Origin: Lentinula raphanica
Taxonomy: Eukaryota > Basidiomycota > Agaricomycetes > Agaricales > Omphalotaceae
DNA: 64,000 nucleotides
Assembly (NCBI GenBank): GCA_027919835.1
Contig: JANVFP010000057.1
Span: 62,001-126,000, forward strand
Direction of reading: 5' to 3'
The stretch's first letter is position 1. Each line of letters begins with the position of its first letter. A program made the translations under genes and the position numbers. Shown here piece after piece: positions 10,808 through 22,600 of the stretch. The notes below the pieces were generated by a model, which worked only from the letters and a program-made list of their open reading frames with translations, searched no databases and was not told the DNA's origin.

Positions 10808-11950
10808 ACTTCATGAGCTCGATTTTGGAACCACCTGCAGACCTACTTCGTCAACCCAACTACCATTCTGAGCGTCAATAATTCGAAAACGTCCCCAATA
10901 GAGGGCAGCCCGTGAACCTCTATCTTCCCGTTACTTGGACTCCTCCGAGTCGGAGGTTGAATAGGGTTGAGTTCCATCCGATTCGGCGGTTCATCTCCAG
11001 AGATTAGTCTCGCCTCGAGTTTCTTCGCTGTACGAATCAGAATCAACATCTCGAAACGTTCGTCCGCACGAATAATCAGTCGATTGACTCTGCTGCGGTC
11101 ATAATCGGGGGCGTCTAACGAAGTCGTGGATTGTAGATGGGTGGAGATCGTGTACGAAAAGCCAGGACGGACGTCAGCATCAGATAAGGCATGGTGAGAT
11201 CTTGAGAGTCCCCATCCAAGGTAGTGTTATGTTCTTCACCCTTCCATATCTTGGCCTTCTGACTAGCAGTGACTCTAGTGCTGAGGATCCACTGCTCAAA
11301 CTCCGTACCTTGACCAATTTGGGAGAGCTTGGGAGGCGGTACACCGTCATAGCACTGCGGCTCGCAGGAGTCTATGTTTCTCCGTATGAGTAACACGCGG
11401 ACGATAGACATACAGAATATCACAAACCGAAACGTTTCCATTGGTGGGGTCTGCAAGTGGATCTGCTGAATTCGATTGGGCAGGCAGAGTCGACCTTCGT
11501 GTGTGTTGAGAAGGGTGGGTTTGCCACTAATGCCTCTCCTTACAGGAGTACTTCTTCTTGATTGAAAGTCGAATTTGTCTCTTCATGACATCAGGGTTTT
11601 GAAGACAGCTGCCGGCAGCGCTTGAAGAAGACATCATATCTTATGTCTGACTGCATTTCAAAGGGTCCAAACACAATCCGATATGACCATACTGCCGCGG
11701 TGACCGTAAGCGATTTCGCATGCCTGGACGCCGCCCAGTCTCAGGACTCGGAGGAAAGGACGGTCGTGGTTCCACCCATCGCTCGCGACGAGACCATACC
11801 GCCTTCGATCTCTCTCGGACAGATGTCTTTCAAACTGCTTGGTAGCTGGCGCAGAGACTTGCACTTATAGACACCGACGGACTGATGATCTCTATAGGAG
11901 GCTCCTAGTGCAGAGAGACCGCCAATTCATGATACCAAAAGCGATTTCAG
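10808..11950 (-). pseudogene. Decayed partial copy of the AXL2-like gene
   Basis: This matches the C-terminal part of the intact gene at 14163-16954, from just after its transmembrane segment to the stop. Recognisable blocks are QFERHLSERDRRRYGLV (11658-11864), VPPPKLSQIGQGTEFEQW and KAKIWKGEEH (11115-11456), and TAKKLEARLISGDEPPNRME plus NGKIEVHGLPSI (10843-11049). They fall in different frames with several internal deletions, and the ectodomain, signal peptide and promoter are missing. It cannot encode a working protein. Confidence 0.8.
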
Positions 11951-12185
11951 AGTAAGGGCCTCCGAGTTAGCGAAGTCCACATTGCTTGTTGCCACTCCCT
12001 ATAATTCAAAAATATCGATCAAATTGACAGTGGCTTTGTTGATATTGACTCATTGGCTTTTACCAGTCTTAATTGGATAGTAAGTACAAATTCCAGTAAG
12101 TAGTTGATTTGCTTCTGCACTAGTGTCTCGTTCAGTTGCCGTCATTAGCTTCACTGATGTTCAGCAGTGACATACCAATATCCTA

Positions 12186-12887
12186 TCACTTATTCCATCG
12201 TTCGCAGATGGTCCGCAATTTGACAAACATGGGAGGCTTCCATGCACTGCCATCGTACTGATCTTTGATATCATTCCAGCTAGACTGGATCAAAGTCTCG
12301 CGGTCCCATTCTGCTTCAATGAGCGCGTCTGCCAAGCCAGACATACTACTGTGTTCTTCTCCTTGACAGTAAGTCGCTAGAAATTTTTCAACACACTGCC
12401 GCAATTGGGTTTCACCCGGCTTCTCCGCCTTTCCTGTTGCCATCCTCGTCTTTCCTTTGTGATCAGTCACGCTCTTGACATTGTCAGAATGGCCTTGATA
12501 CCGATAGACGGTCAGTAAGAGCTGCTCATGAGTATCAAAGAGCGACAAACTGTGTAAGCCATCTGTATACTGCCGGTGATCAACTATAAGGGAAGGTCAG
12601 TGTTCGTGAGTTCGTAAAATTTTACATGACCTACTGTGTGCTCCATGATACTTGGTCGCCCCCCTGTAATCGTTATTGAAATCGGTCTTTGTTGAATGGT
12701 CAGTGGTATGATTTACACTCCCTTTAGCATGATAGAGGGAGCCATCTTTGACGTCGACGCCGTGAGCAGCTGCCGGAGATGACACCTTTTTGGCTTGAGC
12801 TGCAGGCTCAGATCGCAACGTGTGACGCTTTGATGGAGGGGGCTTCGAGTCAGCTGGGGACTTCGAGTTGAGGTTCTGAGACTCCAT
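12186..12887 (-). CDS. Tandem-family protein C (short form)
   Basis: Two exons, 12635-12887 and 12186-12583. The 51-nt intron has donor GTAGGT, branch CTGAC and acceptor TATAG, in phase 1. The product is about 216 residues. Exon 1 retains a diverged motif (SVNHTTDHSTKTDFNNDYRG, then ATKYHGAHS). Exon 2 ends in the conserved helical domain (TQLRQCVEKFLATY, GLADALIEAEWDRE, SWNDIKDQYDGSAW, FVKLRTICERW). The small middle repeat exons of A and B are absent. Because all introns in the family are phase 1, their loss keeps the frame. Function unknown; it may be the only intact copy of the downstream pair B/C. Confidence 0.7.
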
Positions 12888-12950
12888 TCCAATTCAAGTC
12901 GATGGAAAGAGATGGGGGCGCACAAAGCCTGCAACAGGGCGGTCGCACAC

Positions 12951-12960
12951 TAATATATTA
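12951..12960 (-). promoter_or_regulatory. TATA-like element of gene C
   Basis: An AT-only tract reading TAATATATTA about 65 bp upstream of the ATG at 12887, at the same relative place as in A and B. The AAATAGACGC block is present at about 13027-13036. Confidence 0.45.
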
Positions 12961-13019
12961 TCTGTGAGTCTGGACGACTGTCTCGAGTTCTGTCATGGGT
13001 TTCGATTGAAGGTGATACT

Positions 13020-14155
13020 GGAGAAACAAATAGACGCTTGCTATCAATCGAAGTGCGGAGTATATTTGGTAGCGGGAAGTTGAACAAAATTTGTGACTTC
13101 AGAACGAAACATAAGTCGGAGGGCAATCACCGGCAGCAGCGAATCTTGAAGATCTGGAGCCTTGAACGTACATTCGGGCTTGCTGAATCCTTCCACGGAC
13201 CACCTGTTAGGCTCGATTATCGCAGCTGTCAAGCAGGTTTTCAGTAGCGGGACAAATGCCAGTTAAGCTTGCTGAACATCCCGGATCGTGGTTGTGGCAA
13301 CTATTTCCTGCATTGCTACTGCATTGCTAGATTGTTGACTGTATCTACGAGTTGACATTAATAATCTCGAAATGTCGAAAGGAACGTGAACGACGCCAAG
13401 AGTGGTTCCGACGAGTGAGCATCAAGCCCGGAAACCTCGCAGAGTGACGACTGACTAGCGCGTCAATCGAGATCCAAGAGGCCAGAGATAACAGGGTGTT
13501 AGTTTTGGGATAGACTGGGAATAGAGAGCAGACATACGTAGCATTTCAGATTGAAGAAACCGTGGCACACGGCACAGTGGCTATTTCCAGGAGCAAAGCT
13601 TCTGAGAAGTGCTTCCAGCCTCTACGTCCTCATTCATCACCAGGTCCTTGTTCATTTGCTCGTGTTGGTACAATGTTGGCCGATAGGAGGGAGAAAACTG
13701 TTCGTTCAAGTCGAAGCAGATTGGAAAGAGAAGGCGTGGGACAAGTCGGGAAGAGCGGCGTTTAAATTAGCGCTAGTAACAATTTGTGGCGTTCCCATGC
13801 GATAATTGACTTACGGAGTCGGTCTAGGGTGAGGAACTCAAGGTATCAAAGTAGGTTTTGAGGTCATTCAGGAAATCAATCACGACAACTTCAAGGAATT
13901 TCCAGTAAATGCTCAAGCGCTCAGCTAACGATAATGATAGTTGCTGGTGGATACATACCGTCAGAACGTCAAGCTCCTGCAGATAGAAGTAATGATAGAA
14001 AGATACTACAATGGAGTACAAGTTTAGTACTAGAAACTATAGTGGATTGTACAAATCGATAGGGTATCATCAAGCGTCCAGAGAAACAATACGAAGGGGG
14101 GTGATAGGTATACAGTTAGTTGTAGATGGATTATAGGATATAGGATATACATTTC
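13020..14155. other. Duplicated intergenic spacer (unit 2)
   Basis: Counterpart of the spacer at about 9520-10800, with matching blocks near 13470, 13860, 13995 and 14045. No gene is supported here. Confidence 0.6.
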
Positions 14156-14162
14156 ATGAGTT

Positions 14163-16954
14163 TCACGAACTTGATTTAGGGACCACCTGCAGACCCACTT
14201 CGCCGACCCAGCTACCATTTTGCGTATCAACAATCCGGACATCCCAATCTCCAACGTCCGCGATAGAAGGCAGTCCGTAGACCTCTATCTTCCCGTTACT
14301 TGGCCTTAGGTCAAACTCCATCCAACTCGGCGGCTTGTCTCCAGAGATAAGTCGCGCCTCGAGTTTCTTCGCTGTACCAATCGGAATGAACACCTCGAAA
14401 CGTTCGTCCGCACGAATGATAAGTCGATTGACCCCGCTGCGGTCGTGATCGGGAGCGTCTAACGAATATGTGGATTGTAGATGGGTGGAGACCGTGTACG
14501 AGGAACCAGGACGAACGTCAGCATCAGATAAGGCATCTGTCAAGAGGTGGGAGTCGCCACCCAGGGCGGTGACATAACGTATGCCCATGGAAAGTTCGTC
14601 CCCGGTGGTCGTGGCTGGAATATGTTCTTCGCCCTTCCAGATTTTGGCCTTCTGACTAGTCACTCTGGCGCTAAGGATAGATCCACTGCTCGAACCCTCT
14701 GTACCTGAAGAAGATGTGACCAATTTGGGAGGAGGTACACGCATAGCACTGGTAACTTGCTTCAAACGGGGCCGAGTTTGGGTGGCTTCCGGCATGGAAG
14801 GGTGACGGGTAGCTGTCTGAACAACAGCCTCATTCGCGTGAGTTCTGATTGAATCCAGAGAATCGTTGGACTGTTGCCTTGATAGATCCGCAAAATGGAC
14901 GCTTGCAGGAGTCTGTGTTTCTCCGTATGAGTACACCGCGGACGATAAGTAGACAGAATATCACAAACCGTAACGTTTCCATTGGCGGGGTCTGCAAATG
15001 GATCTGCTGAAATCGATTGGGCAGGCGCTCGACCTTCGTGTGCGTTGAGAAGGATGGGTTTGCCGATAATGCCTCTCCTGATAGGAGTGCTTCTTCTGCT
15101 TGATTGAGAGCCGAACTTGTCGCTGACATTACGGACTGTCTCACGGATTCTGTTCAAGAAATCGCCTTTCCTCATAACACCAGGGCTTTGAAGGTTGCTG
15201 CCGGCAGCGCTTGAAGAAGACATCATATCTTTTGTCTGACTGCGTTTCAAAGGGTCCAAACCCAATCCGATATGACCATACTGCCGCGGTGACCGTAAGA
15301 GATCCAGGCCTGGACGTCGCTTCTCAGAAGGAAGGGTAGACTCGTGGTTCCACCCATCGCCCGCCTTTTCTGTGACGAGACCATACCACCTTCGATCGCT
15401 CTCAGACAGATTTCTTGCACATTGCTCGGTAGCTAGCGCAGGGTCTTGAACTCGTAGACAACGACGCACTGAGGCTAAGAAGGTTCCTAGCGCAGAGAGG
15501 CCGCCGACGATACCGAAAGCGATGCTTAGACCGAGGATCAGTTTCTTGTGAGCAGCGAACGAAAGGGACCCTGGATGACGCGGACCGCCAGTATCTTTCT
15601 TGACGGATTCTGTCATAGGGAGCGTAGCATGAGAGGTCGAATGAGTTACACGTGAGTAAGCTGCGATAGTGACCGAAATATTGGACGCTTGGCAATCTCC
15701 GGTGAGAGTACCTTCAACACGCAGAGAAGTGGAGTTTAAGGTTAAGCAAGAAGCGGTAGATTGAGGCTCAACAGTGATGGACATATTAACATCAGCGGCT
15801 TTTTCACCAGTCGCATTCGAAAGGTAGGGATGTATATCAAACGATACTAGTCCGCTATCTGGAATCGCGTAAGACGGGAAAGTTTCGACCGTGAAAAACG
15901 AAGGTTCGAGCGCCAATGGTAGGATAGTTCGAACGGACTGATTGAAGTTCGTAGTGAGCACGACGGGGAGACGTGGACCTGTAGAAGAATCGAAGTCTTG
16001 ACCCACGGTGCTTCCTGTCAGAAGCCGAAGACCGCTGTTCCAGTTCAACCAGCTGCACGAGGAGGTATCGATATCGATATCCGAAATATCACTAGGATCT
16101 ATTGCATTTCCATCCACCAAAACTCCAACAAGGTCGCCGTTAGATCCAAAATTGACGGTAAAATTGGCGTCTCTTGTGATGTTGACGGTAGGAAGTGCAA
16201 AGGAAGCGACAGAGAGTTCATGTTCAGCTATTACCAGGTCGAAAGGGAGCGAACCATCCGAGTAGGAGCCAGATACTAACGCGAGAAGTTCAAGATTAAA
16301 AGTTGCAGTTGAGCCCACTTGACTGAACATAGGAGCAGTGCCGCCTAGAGTATCAGGCCCTTGAGCGAATTCCATCTTGTACGGGACAGGTGATTTATCG
16401 GTTTGAAGCACAGTGTAATGAACATTATCTTGAGCGTTCATATAAGTTTCGCTTGAGAACCCGACGCTAAAAGACCACTTTTGAGGAACACGAAGAGTAG
16501 GATTTCCTGTGTAAAGCGCGGAATTGTTTGATAGGAAGAATACAGATGACAAGGAAGGGTTGCCGTCGTAGAATTGATCTGAGATAGGCTGGTTGAGAGT
16601 GAGCGGTGGAGAAGCAGTGACAAGGATATTGCATTGAGTAGAGGTAGAGTCATCGCCAAGGTTCACGGTTAGTATTATTTCAGGTTCTCCTTGATCGTCT
16701 TGTGAAGGCGTCCCGGAGAATGTTCTGGTAGAAGGATCGAAAGACAACCAATCTGGCAAAGGCGAGACCGAAAATGTGGGAGGAGTAGGGTCCGAATCAT
16801 AGTCAAAGGTATTGTTGGAGATCGTCCAGCTGTAAGGTGAACCGACGTGGGCCACAGGAGGATATTGACTATCGAGCGGGATTTGCACCGAAAGACTAGC
16901 AGAAGACGGAATGTAGGCCAAAGCCGCCAGGAAGGAGAGGAAGTACGATAGCAT
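14163..16954 (-). CDS. AXL2: AXL2-like plasma-membrane protein with cadherin-like domains
   Basis: Two exons, 14969-16954 and 14163-14912, with a 56-nt phase-0 intron. The product is about 911 residues. It has an N-terminal signal peptide (residues 1-20), dystroglycan-type cadherin-like (CADG) domains from about residue 25 (the first contains PLPDWLSFDPSTRTFSGTP) across a long N-glycosylation-rich ectodomain, one transmembrane segment (about 471-494) followed by a basic stop, and a long Ser-rich cytoplasmic tail. The tail ends in a compact domain (ADERFEVFIPIGTAKKLEAR to WDVRIVDTQNGSW). In yeast Axl2/Bud10 marks the axial bud site and binds septin-associated factors. A polarity or septation role here is by family. 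The 3' half was duplicated upstream as a pseudogene. Confidence 0.85.
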
Positions 16955-17467
16955 AGAGGCCTAAGCACAGCGAGCACGAGTTCGACCCTGCTGCGTGTCG
17001 CCCAGCGAGCTCGAGTTGAGAAAATTGAAAATGGAGATGAAGGTGAGAGGGCAACAAAGAACGGAGAATTTTAGCGCCCGTAAGACAATTTTCGATTATC
17101 AAGTTTCAACACCCCACTGCAACGGCTCTGTACGTCGTATCCTGGAAATGGGTCTCCGAATAACGACAAACACTACAGCAATGTAAACTCAGCCATTAGT
17201 GTCTCCGCGAAGTATCAGCTATCGAACAACAACCTAGTATATAACCCACTTCAAGGTACTCAAGCTTGACTGGTACATGGACGCGAGCATAGGCCTCTTA
17301 CGTCCTAACCGAAGTACTAGTGATAATCGTCATCTCTGTGAACTCTGACCTCCTCGTCCCATCAAGCTCGTACCTATCCATCCTTTTGCCCATGCGTTGT
17401 CGTTTTTCGTCCTTTCACTAGCGACAATTCCCAGACGAAATCCGGCCTATCAACCGAACTTTGATCG
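16955..17467. other. Intergenic, AXL2-like promoter region
   Basis: Sequence upstream of the minus-strand AXL2-like gene. No clear TATA box and no other gene seen. Confidence 0.4.
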
Positions 17468-17798
17468 ATGTTTCCAGATGTTTCCTCATCCAGTCTTGGA
17501 GAATTTCCCGGAAATTACTGGGACATAGACACTCGAGACGCTCTCAACCAAAGGAGAAACGCAGGTGTACTCGATCCCACATCTCCAGAATTCGCAAGTT
17601 TCAACCGCAACTATTATTGCAGTCTCGTCGCGACGTGTTCACTTCATGAGACGTGCTCTCCTTCTTTCACCTTCCTGTCTCGCGCGCTTGAGGATATGTG
17701 CTTGAATGCTATCACGTCGTTCATCGAGCGTAGGCTATTAGTATGTGTTCTGCTACCGATAGATATTCACGTCTGACTCGTCTTCAGCCTCGTCCTGA
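17468..17798 (+). CDS. Possible small hypothetical protein
   Basis: A frame begins MFPDVSSSSLGEFPGNYWDI and contains four spaced cysteines (YYCSLVATCSLHETC, EDMC). A GTAGGC donor at 17730 and TTCAG acceptor at 17787 would give about 90 residues; unspliced it would be about 102. No signal peptide, domain or TATA box is apparent. It could be a genuine small gene or chance. Confidence 0.3.
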
Positions 17799-18699
17799 CC
17801 GTACCGTACCGTCCTCTATGTCATTGAGAACAGACAAAAGGTGTACATCCGACGTTAGCTGCAGTCGACTCGAAAGATGCAAACGATAGAATGCATATAC
17901 CCAGAATGTCGAAAATTCTACCTCAATTACCAGGCAGAACCGGTACTTCCTCTATGTTCTCTCTTCCTTCAGCTAATGCGACTACCTCATTGACGATATC
18001 CTGAACCAACAGCGAGGGCACACGAAGTCTCAATACACTTTTCAGTACCTTTGCAAAACATATTATCCAAGGCCGTTTGTATGCATGGTGTCGTACCGAA
18101 AATCAGGGAACCGGACAAGGCCCAGATATGTCTGAAACTCTCCTCGACTTTCTCCTTCTTCCTCCGATCCTATGAATCCAGCAGTTGGAAGTTCAAAGCA
18201 TTTCTATATTTCAGATGAGCACAAATGATTCACTCCATCCCATCCTTGGTGCATACGTTCCAAATCATGTTACTCCAAGTCATAACCTGCTTCCTCATAC
18301 TTCACTCGGAATCAATCCTCTTTACAAACAGAAAACCACACATATTGTGCTTGCAATAATTATGTCCCATCAGCGCGCTACTACTGCTACCACTTACTAC
18401 TACCTAAGATGTCCAGAGAGATTTTTGGCCTTGTTAGACCTTGTCACTAACTAGCATTAACTGGCCATTCTAAGTAACTGAAATGGCTGAGATGCTACTT
18501 TCTCGGCTTGAGCATCTCATATAAGTCTGTAAAAACCGGATTGACACATTCTAGGAGAGCGGGGGGAGAGGAGTAATATTGGGGGGGGGACATGTAAATG
18601 CGTGAAAAAGGGTATAAGCGCCTATTTATGGGCGCTCTACGTCAACCACGTACAATCAAATTGTTTCTGATGGCCCCAGGACGTAGCTATCATGTTACT
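17799..18699. other. Intergenic; G-rich tract
   Basis: No gene supported. It holds a G-run (about 18582-18590) and short frames. The final 100 bp form the upstream region of the U6 gene. A TATAAG at about 18613 is too far upstream to act as the standard pol III TATA box. Confidence 0.35.
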
Positions 18700-18820
18700 G
18701 TCCCCTTCGGGGTGACATACGAAAAATTTGGAACGATACAGAGAAGATTAGCATGGCCCTTGCACAAAGATGACACGCTACCTCAGAGTGGAAGGACTTC
18801 GGTCCAAAATATTTGTTTTT
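18700..18820 (+). ncRNA. U6 spliceosomal snRNA
   Basis: The U6 core is clear: a 5' CCCCUUCGGGG hairpin at 18702-18712, then GGAACGATACAGAGAAGATT (contains the ACAGAGA box that pairs with the 5' splice site) and AGCATGGCCC, and the GATGACACGC segment that pairs with U4 and U2. Relative to the widely conserved core it reads CCCTTGCACAAAGATGAC, with a few C-to-T or G-to-A changes. A GGAC-UUCG-GUCC hairpin lies at 18794-18805 and a T-run (about 18816-18824) ends it as a pol III terminator. It is not interrupted by an intron. No obvious pol III TATA at -25. It may be the functional gene or a slightly decayed copy. Confidence 0.85.
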
Positions 18821-18829
18821 TTTTTACGT

Positions 18830-19102
18830 TGGTCTCAATGTTAATATCATCAACTTCGACGAGGGAGGAGGTTGGGAATATCTGACTGGATGAGACTTTT
18901 GACCACTACTGTAAATGTATTACAGTGTAGATGCATATATTGTTGATCTATATATCTAGTAATGAGTATGTTATAGACACAGTGTTAGGTCTGATTTACC
19001 CATTGTGTTTGTGAGAGATATGGCAGAAAAGTGACAGAAAAATACATCAAAAAAGGCCCATAAATGATGGCTCAGGTTATTGGCTCTTGGCCAAAGTAAA
19101 AT
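18830..19102. other. Spacer between U6 and the copia element
   Basis: Short AT-rich spacer. It ends in AAAAT at 19098-19102, the left target duplication of the retrotransposon. Confidence 0.6.
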
Positions 19103-19525
19103 TGTTGAATATATGCGGGTGAAGTCCTCAGACAAACCCCTACCAAAAGGTTAGAGACTGGTAATCGGACTCATACGACCATACGTATGATGATTCGGAC
19201 GATGCCTCTGCAAGGCTATACTCATACACATTGTTTCATAAAATTTCTACGTTTCAGTTTTACTTCCGCTTCCTCACTTATACACGCGTTCTTTTCCATT
19301 CGCACCTCAGTCGTTTACCACATCCTGTGGATCGCCTGAGGTGTGTATCCTTTCCTACTAGACATGTATCTAAACCTTACTCACTGATTACTTACAGTAC
19401 CTTATCGTGTGTACTTACTCGTACTCCTTTCGTCAGGTATTGTACTCGTAATCTCAGTCGTTTACCACATCCTGTGGATCGCCTGAGTACCTTATCGTGT
19501 GTACTTACTCATACTCCTTTCGTCA
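19103..19525 (+). repeat. 5' LTR of the copia element
   Basis: 423 bp, TG...CA ends. It contains two internal direct duplications: GTTTACCACATCCTGTGGAT (near 19313 and 19461) and the block TACCTTATCGTGTGTACTTA (near 19402 and 19488). All five differences from the 3' LTR are C-to-T or G-to-A at CpG sites, with the CpG kept in the 3' copy. Confidence 0.93.
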
Positions 19526-19653
19526 GGTTATGGGCCCCGCGCTTTAAACCCTGCACAATATTCGCGATTAACAGGAAATAGAAGACTCAAAGAAAAAAAA
19601 ACCCCGTACCTTATCGACTCGATCTGCTAAAATATCATAGTCACTAAGCTACA

Positions 19654-22600
19654 ATGACTTCAACGACCTCGAGCAGCTATACCTCGATACAGTACCTCCC
19701 CGAAGATCAACGCTTCAATGGGGAGAACTTCATATCATTCAAAGACATAATGCTACCCACTGGTAGACTCCGAGGTCTTGACCTATATTGGGAAGGACGA
19801 GTCACCAATCCCCATAATACTCCTTCACCATACACGCCTATAGTTGGACAAACCGCTGTCAACGATCCCAATCCTACCGCACTTGAATACGACTTACGAG
19901 AATCCGTTGCCTTCCTCACTCTCTGGTCGAATATAAAGAATCCGGACGGATTGGGTATCCCTCGAGGACTGAACTCGCACGAACTTTGGGAGTATCTCAA
20001 GACCGAGTTCGTCCACGTTGCTACGATCGCAAGACAGCGAAAGGAAGACAACCTTCGCGCGTGTAGGTATCCCGAAGAAGGGATGAAGGTGGCGGGGGAA
20101 GGAGGGTACGCCGAAAAAATGCGCTTACTCCTAAAAGAGGCAAAAGATTCAGGAGCGAGCATTACGAACGAACAATTCATCACCATATTTCTCGACTCTT
20201 TTCCTCGGAACCCTACCTGGGCCGTATACACGGGATCCCTCATGAGCGAACGAAATTTCAACACTATCGTGTCCCGCCTTGACGAGTATTACATGCATAT
20301 AGGCGGAGGGGCGAACGCCCAGTCGTCTAGTGTGTTCGCCTCCGATAAAGTTACTGCTCTCCAAGCAGAGGTAGCCGAATTGAAGGCGTTGATTGCCCAA
20401 GGACAGTCCCGAGGTCACCCGGGTTCGAAAGGACCGGCAAATCCAGATCTTGTGTGCACCAACACCAACTGTCGGGGAAGGGGCCACACGATCGAAAATT
20501 GCTGGAAGCTTGGCAGAGGAAAACAAGGTCAATACCCGAAATGGTGGAAGGGAAAAAGAGATGCTCCACTTCTAACCCCTCCAGTTGCTAATCAAGCCAA
20601 TCCCTCCAAGATGATCACTCCTGGTAGTCATTACGCTCTCACAACAGTCGTGCATACGGCACTTAACGCGCGAACCTCTGGGCCGATTCGAACTTTCGCA
20701 GATACCAGGGCATCCGCGCATTTCTTCCGAGACCGCGAATCGTTCAAGACCTATACACCAAAGACGGGATCGATTGGGAACTCCTCGAAGGAAGGTGTCA
20801 ACTTTCCAATACTAGGGTGCGGAGACGTTGAGATCCGAGTCGTCTACAACAACGTAGCTCACTTACTTACGTTCCGCAACGTCCTCCACGCCCCTGATAT
20901 TGCATCTAACCTCATCTCAGTTGGAGCCCTCGACAAACTCAGTTGGAAGGTCATTATCAGTGACGGGCGTATGATATTCCACGAGCCAAATGGAACTGCA
21001 GTCTTCAAAGGAAAATTAACGAATGGCCTGTATCTGATCGAGGGGTCACTCACCTGTTCAGTTCCTACTGCCCTCGCTGCCCGTTCACTGTACTCGCCCG
21101 GAGATATAAAGCTATGGCACCGCCGTTTTGCCCATGCAGGTATCAACCGTATCACAAACGCTTCTAATTTTGTTAACGGACTCGAGATTACTGCCCAAAG
21201 TCAAGACACCTGTGAAGACTGTATACTCGGAAATCATCGCCGCCGTCCCTTTGATGGTGAACGAGGAAACGAGACTCACCCCCTCGAGCGTGTCTACCTG
21301 GATATCTTCGGTCCCACACGAGTCAAATCAGTCGGAGGAGCCAGCTATGCGATGATTCTAGTGGATGGTGCAACGTCAAAGAAAAAGGGATATTACCTTG
21401 CTAACCGAACCGCCGTTACCACTCTCGACAAGGTGGAAGAATACCATGTGACCTCCGAAAGACAAACTGGGTACAAACTCAAGGTGGTTCGTACAGATAA
21501 TGCTCCTGAGTTTTGTCCTGAGTTTTGTTCACACATCTGGTCCGAGTGGTTCAGAAAACACGGAATTATCCACGAATATACGGCGGCTTACTCCTCTGCA
21601 TCAAATGGAGTTGCCGAATGAGCTATTGGTGTTGTCATTGGGAACGTCAGGGTGATGTTGATTGAAGGACGTTTAGGACCCGAGTGGTGGGCTGAAGCGT
21701 GCGACGCCAGTATATACGTCAGGAACTTCCTGCCTTCGTCCAGGCACCCAAACAAGATACCAGAGGTCGAGTGGACTAAAAAACCCCAAGATGTATCCCA
21801 CCTAAGGGTCTGGGGATGTTCGTGCTATTGCCATATTCCAGAGGAGAAAGGTGGTAGCAAAATCGACCCGAGATCGATTAAATGCCAACTAGTTGGGTAC
21901 GAGGGGCCGGGGTTGTACCGATGCAAAGTATTGGAGTCGAAAGAGGTTGTACGTTCCCGAGACGTGGTGTTTAATGAAGGGAGCGGTCGTTGGACGTGTG
22001 ACGATGAGGGGGAGAGAGGTGATTCGGATGGGGATTTTATCAACTACCCATCGTCAACCAATGCCCACACAGATCAACCAGTCACGCCACACAACACCGA
22101 GACCGAGACGGACCGTTCCAAGGATGATTCAGCGAAACCCGAAATTGATAATCAGATTCCAAAAACGCCAGATCGAACACAAAATGTGCCCATCCCTACA
22201 GCTCCTCGACGAAAACGTATCAGAAATCCTCCCCCAGAACCTAGTCGTCGATCTACTCGGATTCGCGAGATGTCGAAGGGTATGAAGGACTCCCAAGAAT
22301 TCCAAGAGGAGGTAAAAGAAGCAGAGAGGCGAGGCGAGGACTGGGCTGGAGATTGGGAGGTGGGAGAATTCCCGGTACTACCAGATGATGAAGAGACGGC
22401 CTTGATAGCAAAAGACGAACCCCTTGCCAAGGAACCGAACAACAAGTGGACTCCGTTGACCTACGCCGAAGCGATGTCCAGAGCCGATTTGTGGGGACCA
22501 GCTTTAGAAAAGGAAATCAATCGACTCAATGACCGAAAAGCCTTTACCCCCGTCCCCAGAGAGGACTGGATGACAGCTGATACTGTAAAGCTTTTGTAAA

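Larger units (their letters stand above)
7535..11950. repeat. Segmental duplication, unit 1
   Basis: Gene B, its upstream spacer and a truncated AXL2 copy, in the same order and orientation as gene C, spacer and the C-terminal part of AXL2 at 12186-15530. The homology ends just inside the AXL2 transmembrane region (about 11950 versus about 15530), which fixes one breakpoint. Gene A (2677-3978) matches the gene and promoter part only. Confidence 0.75.
12186..15530. repeat. Segmental duplication, unit 2
   Basis: Partner of 7535-11950. It includes gene C, spacer and the 3' half of the intact AXL2-like gene. The intact AXL2 extends beyond the unit, so this copy is likely the parental one and unit 1 a partial duplicate that later diverged. 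Confidence 0.7.

Noticed and set aside
19231..19581. A 116-residue protein starting inside the 5' LTR
   Set aside because: The same frame recurs in the 3' LTR and consists of LTR direct repeats.
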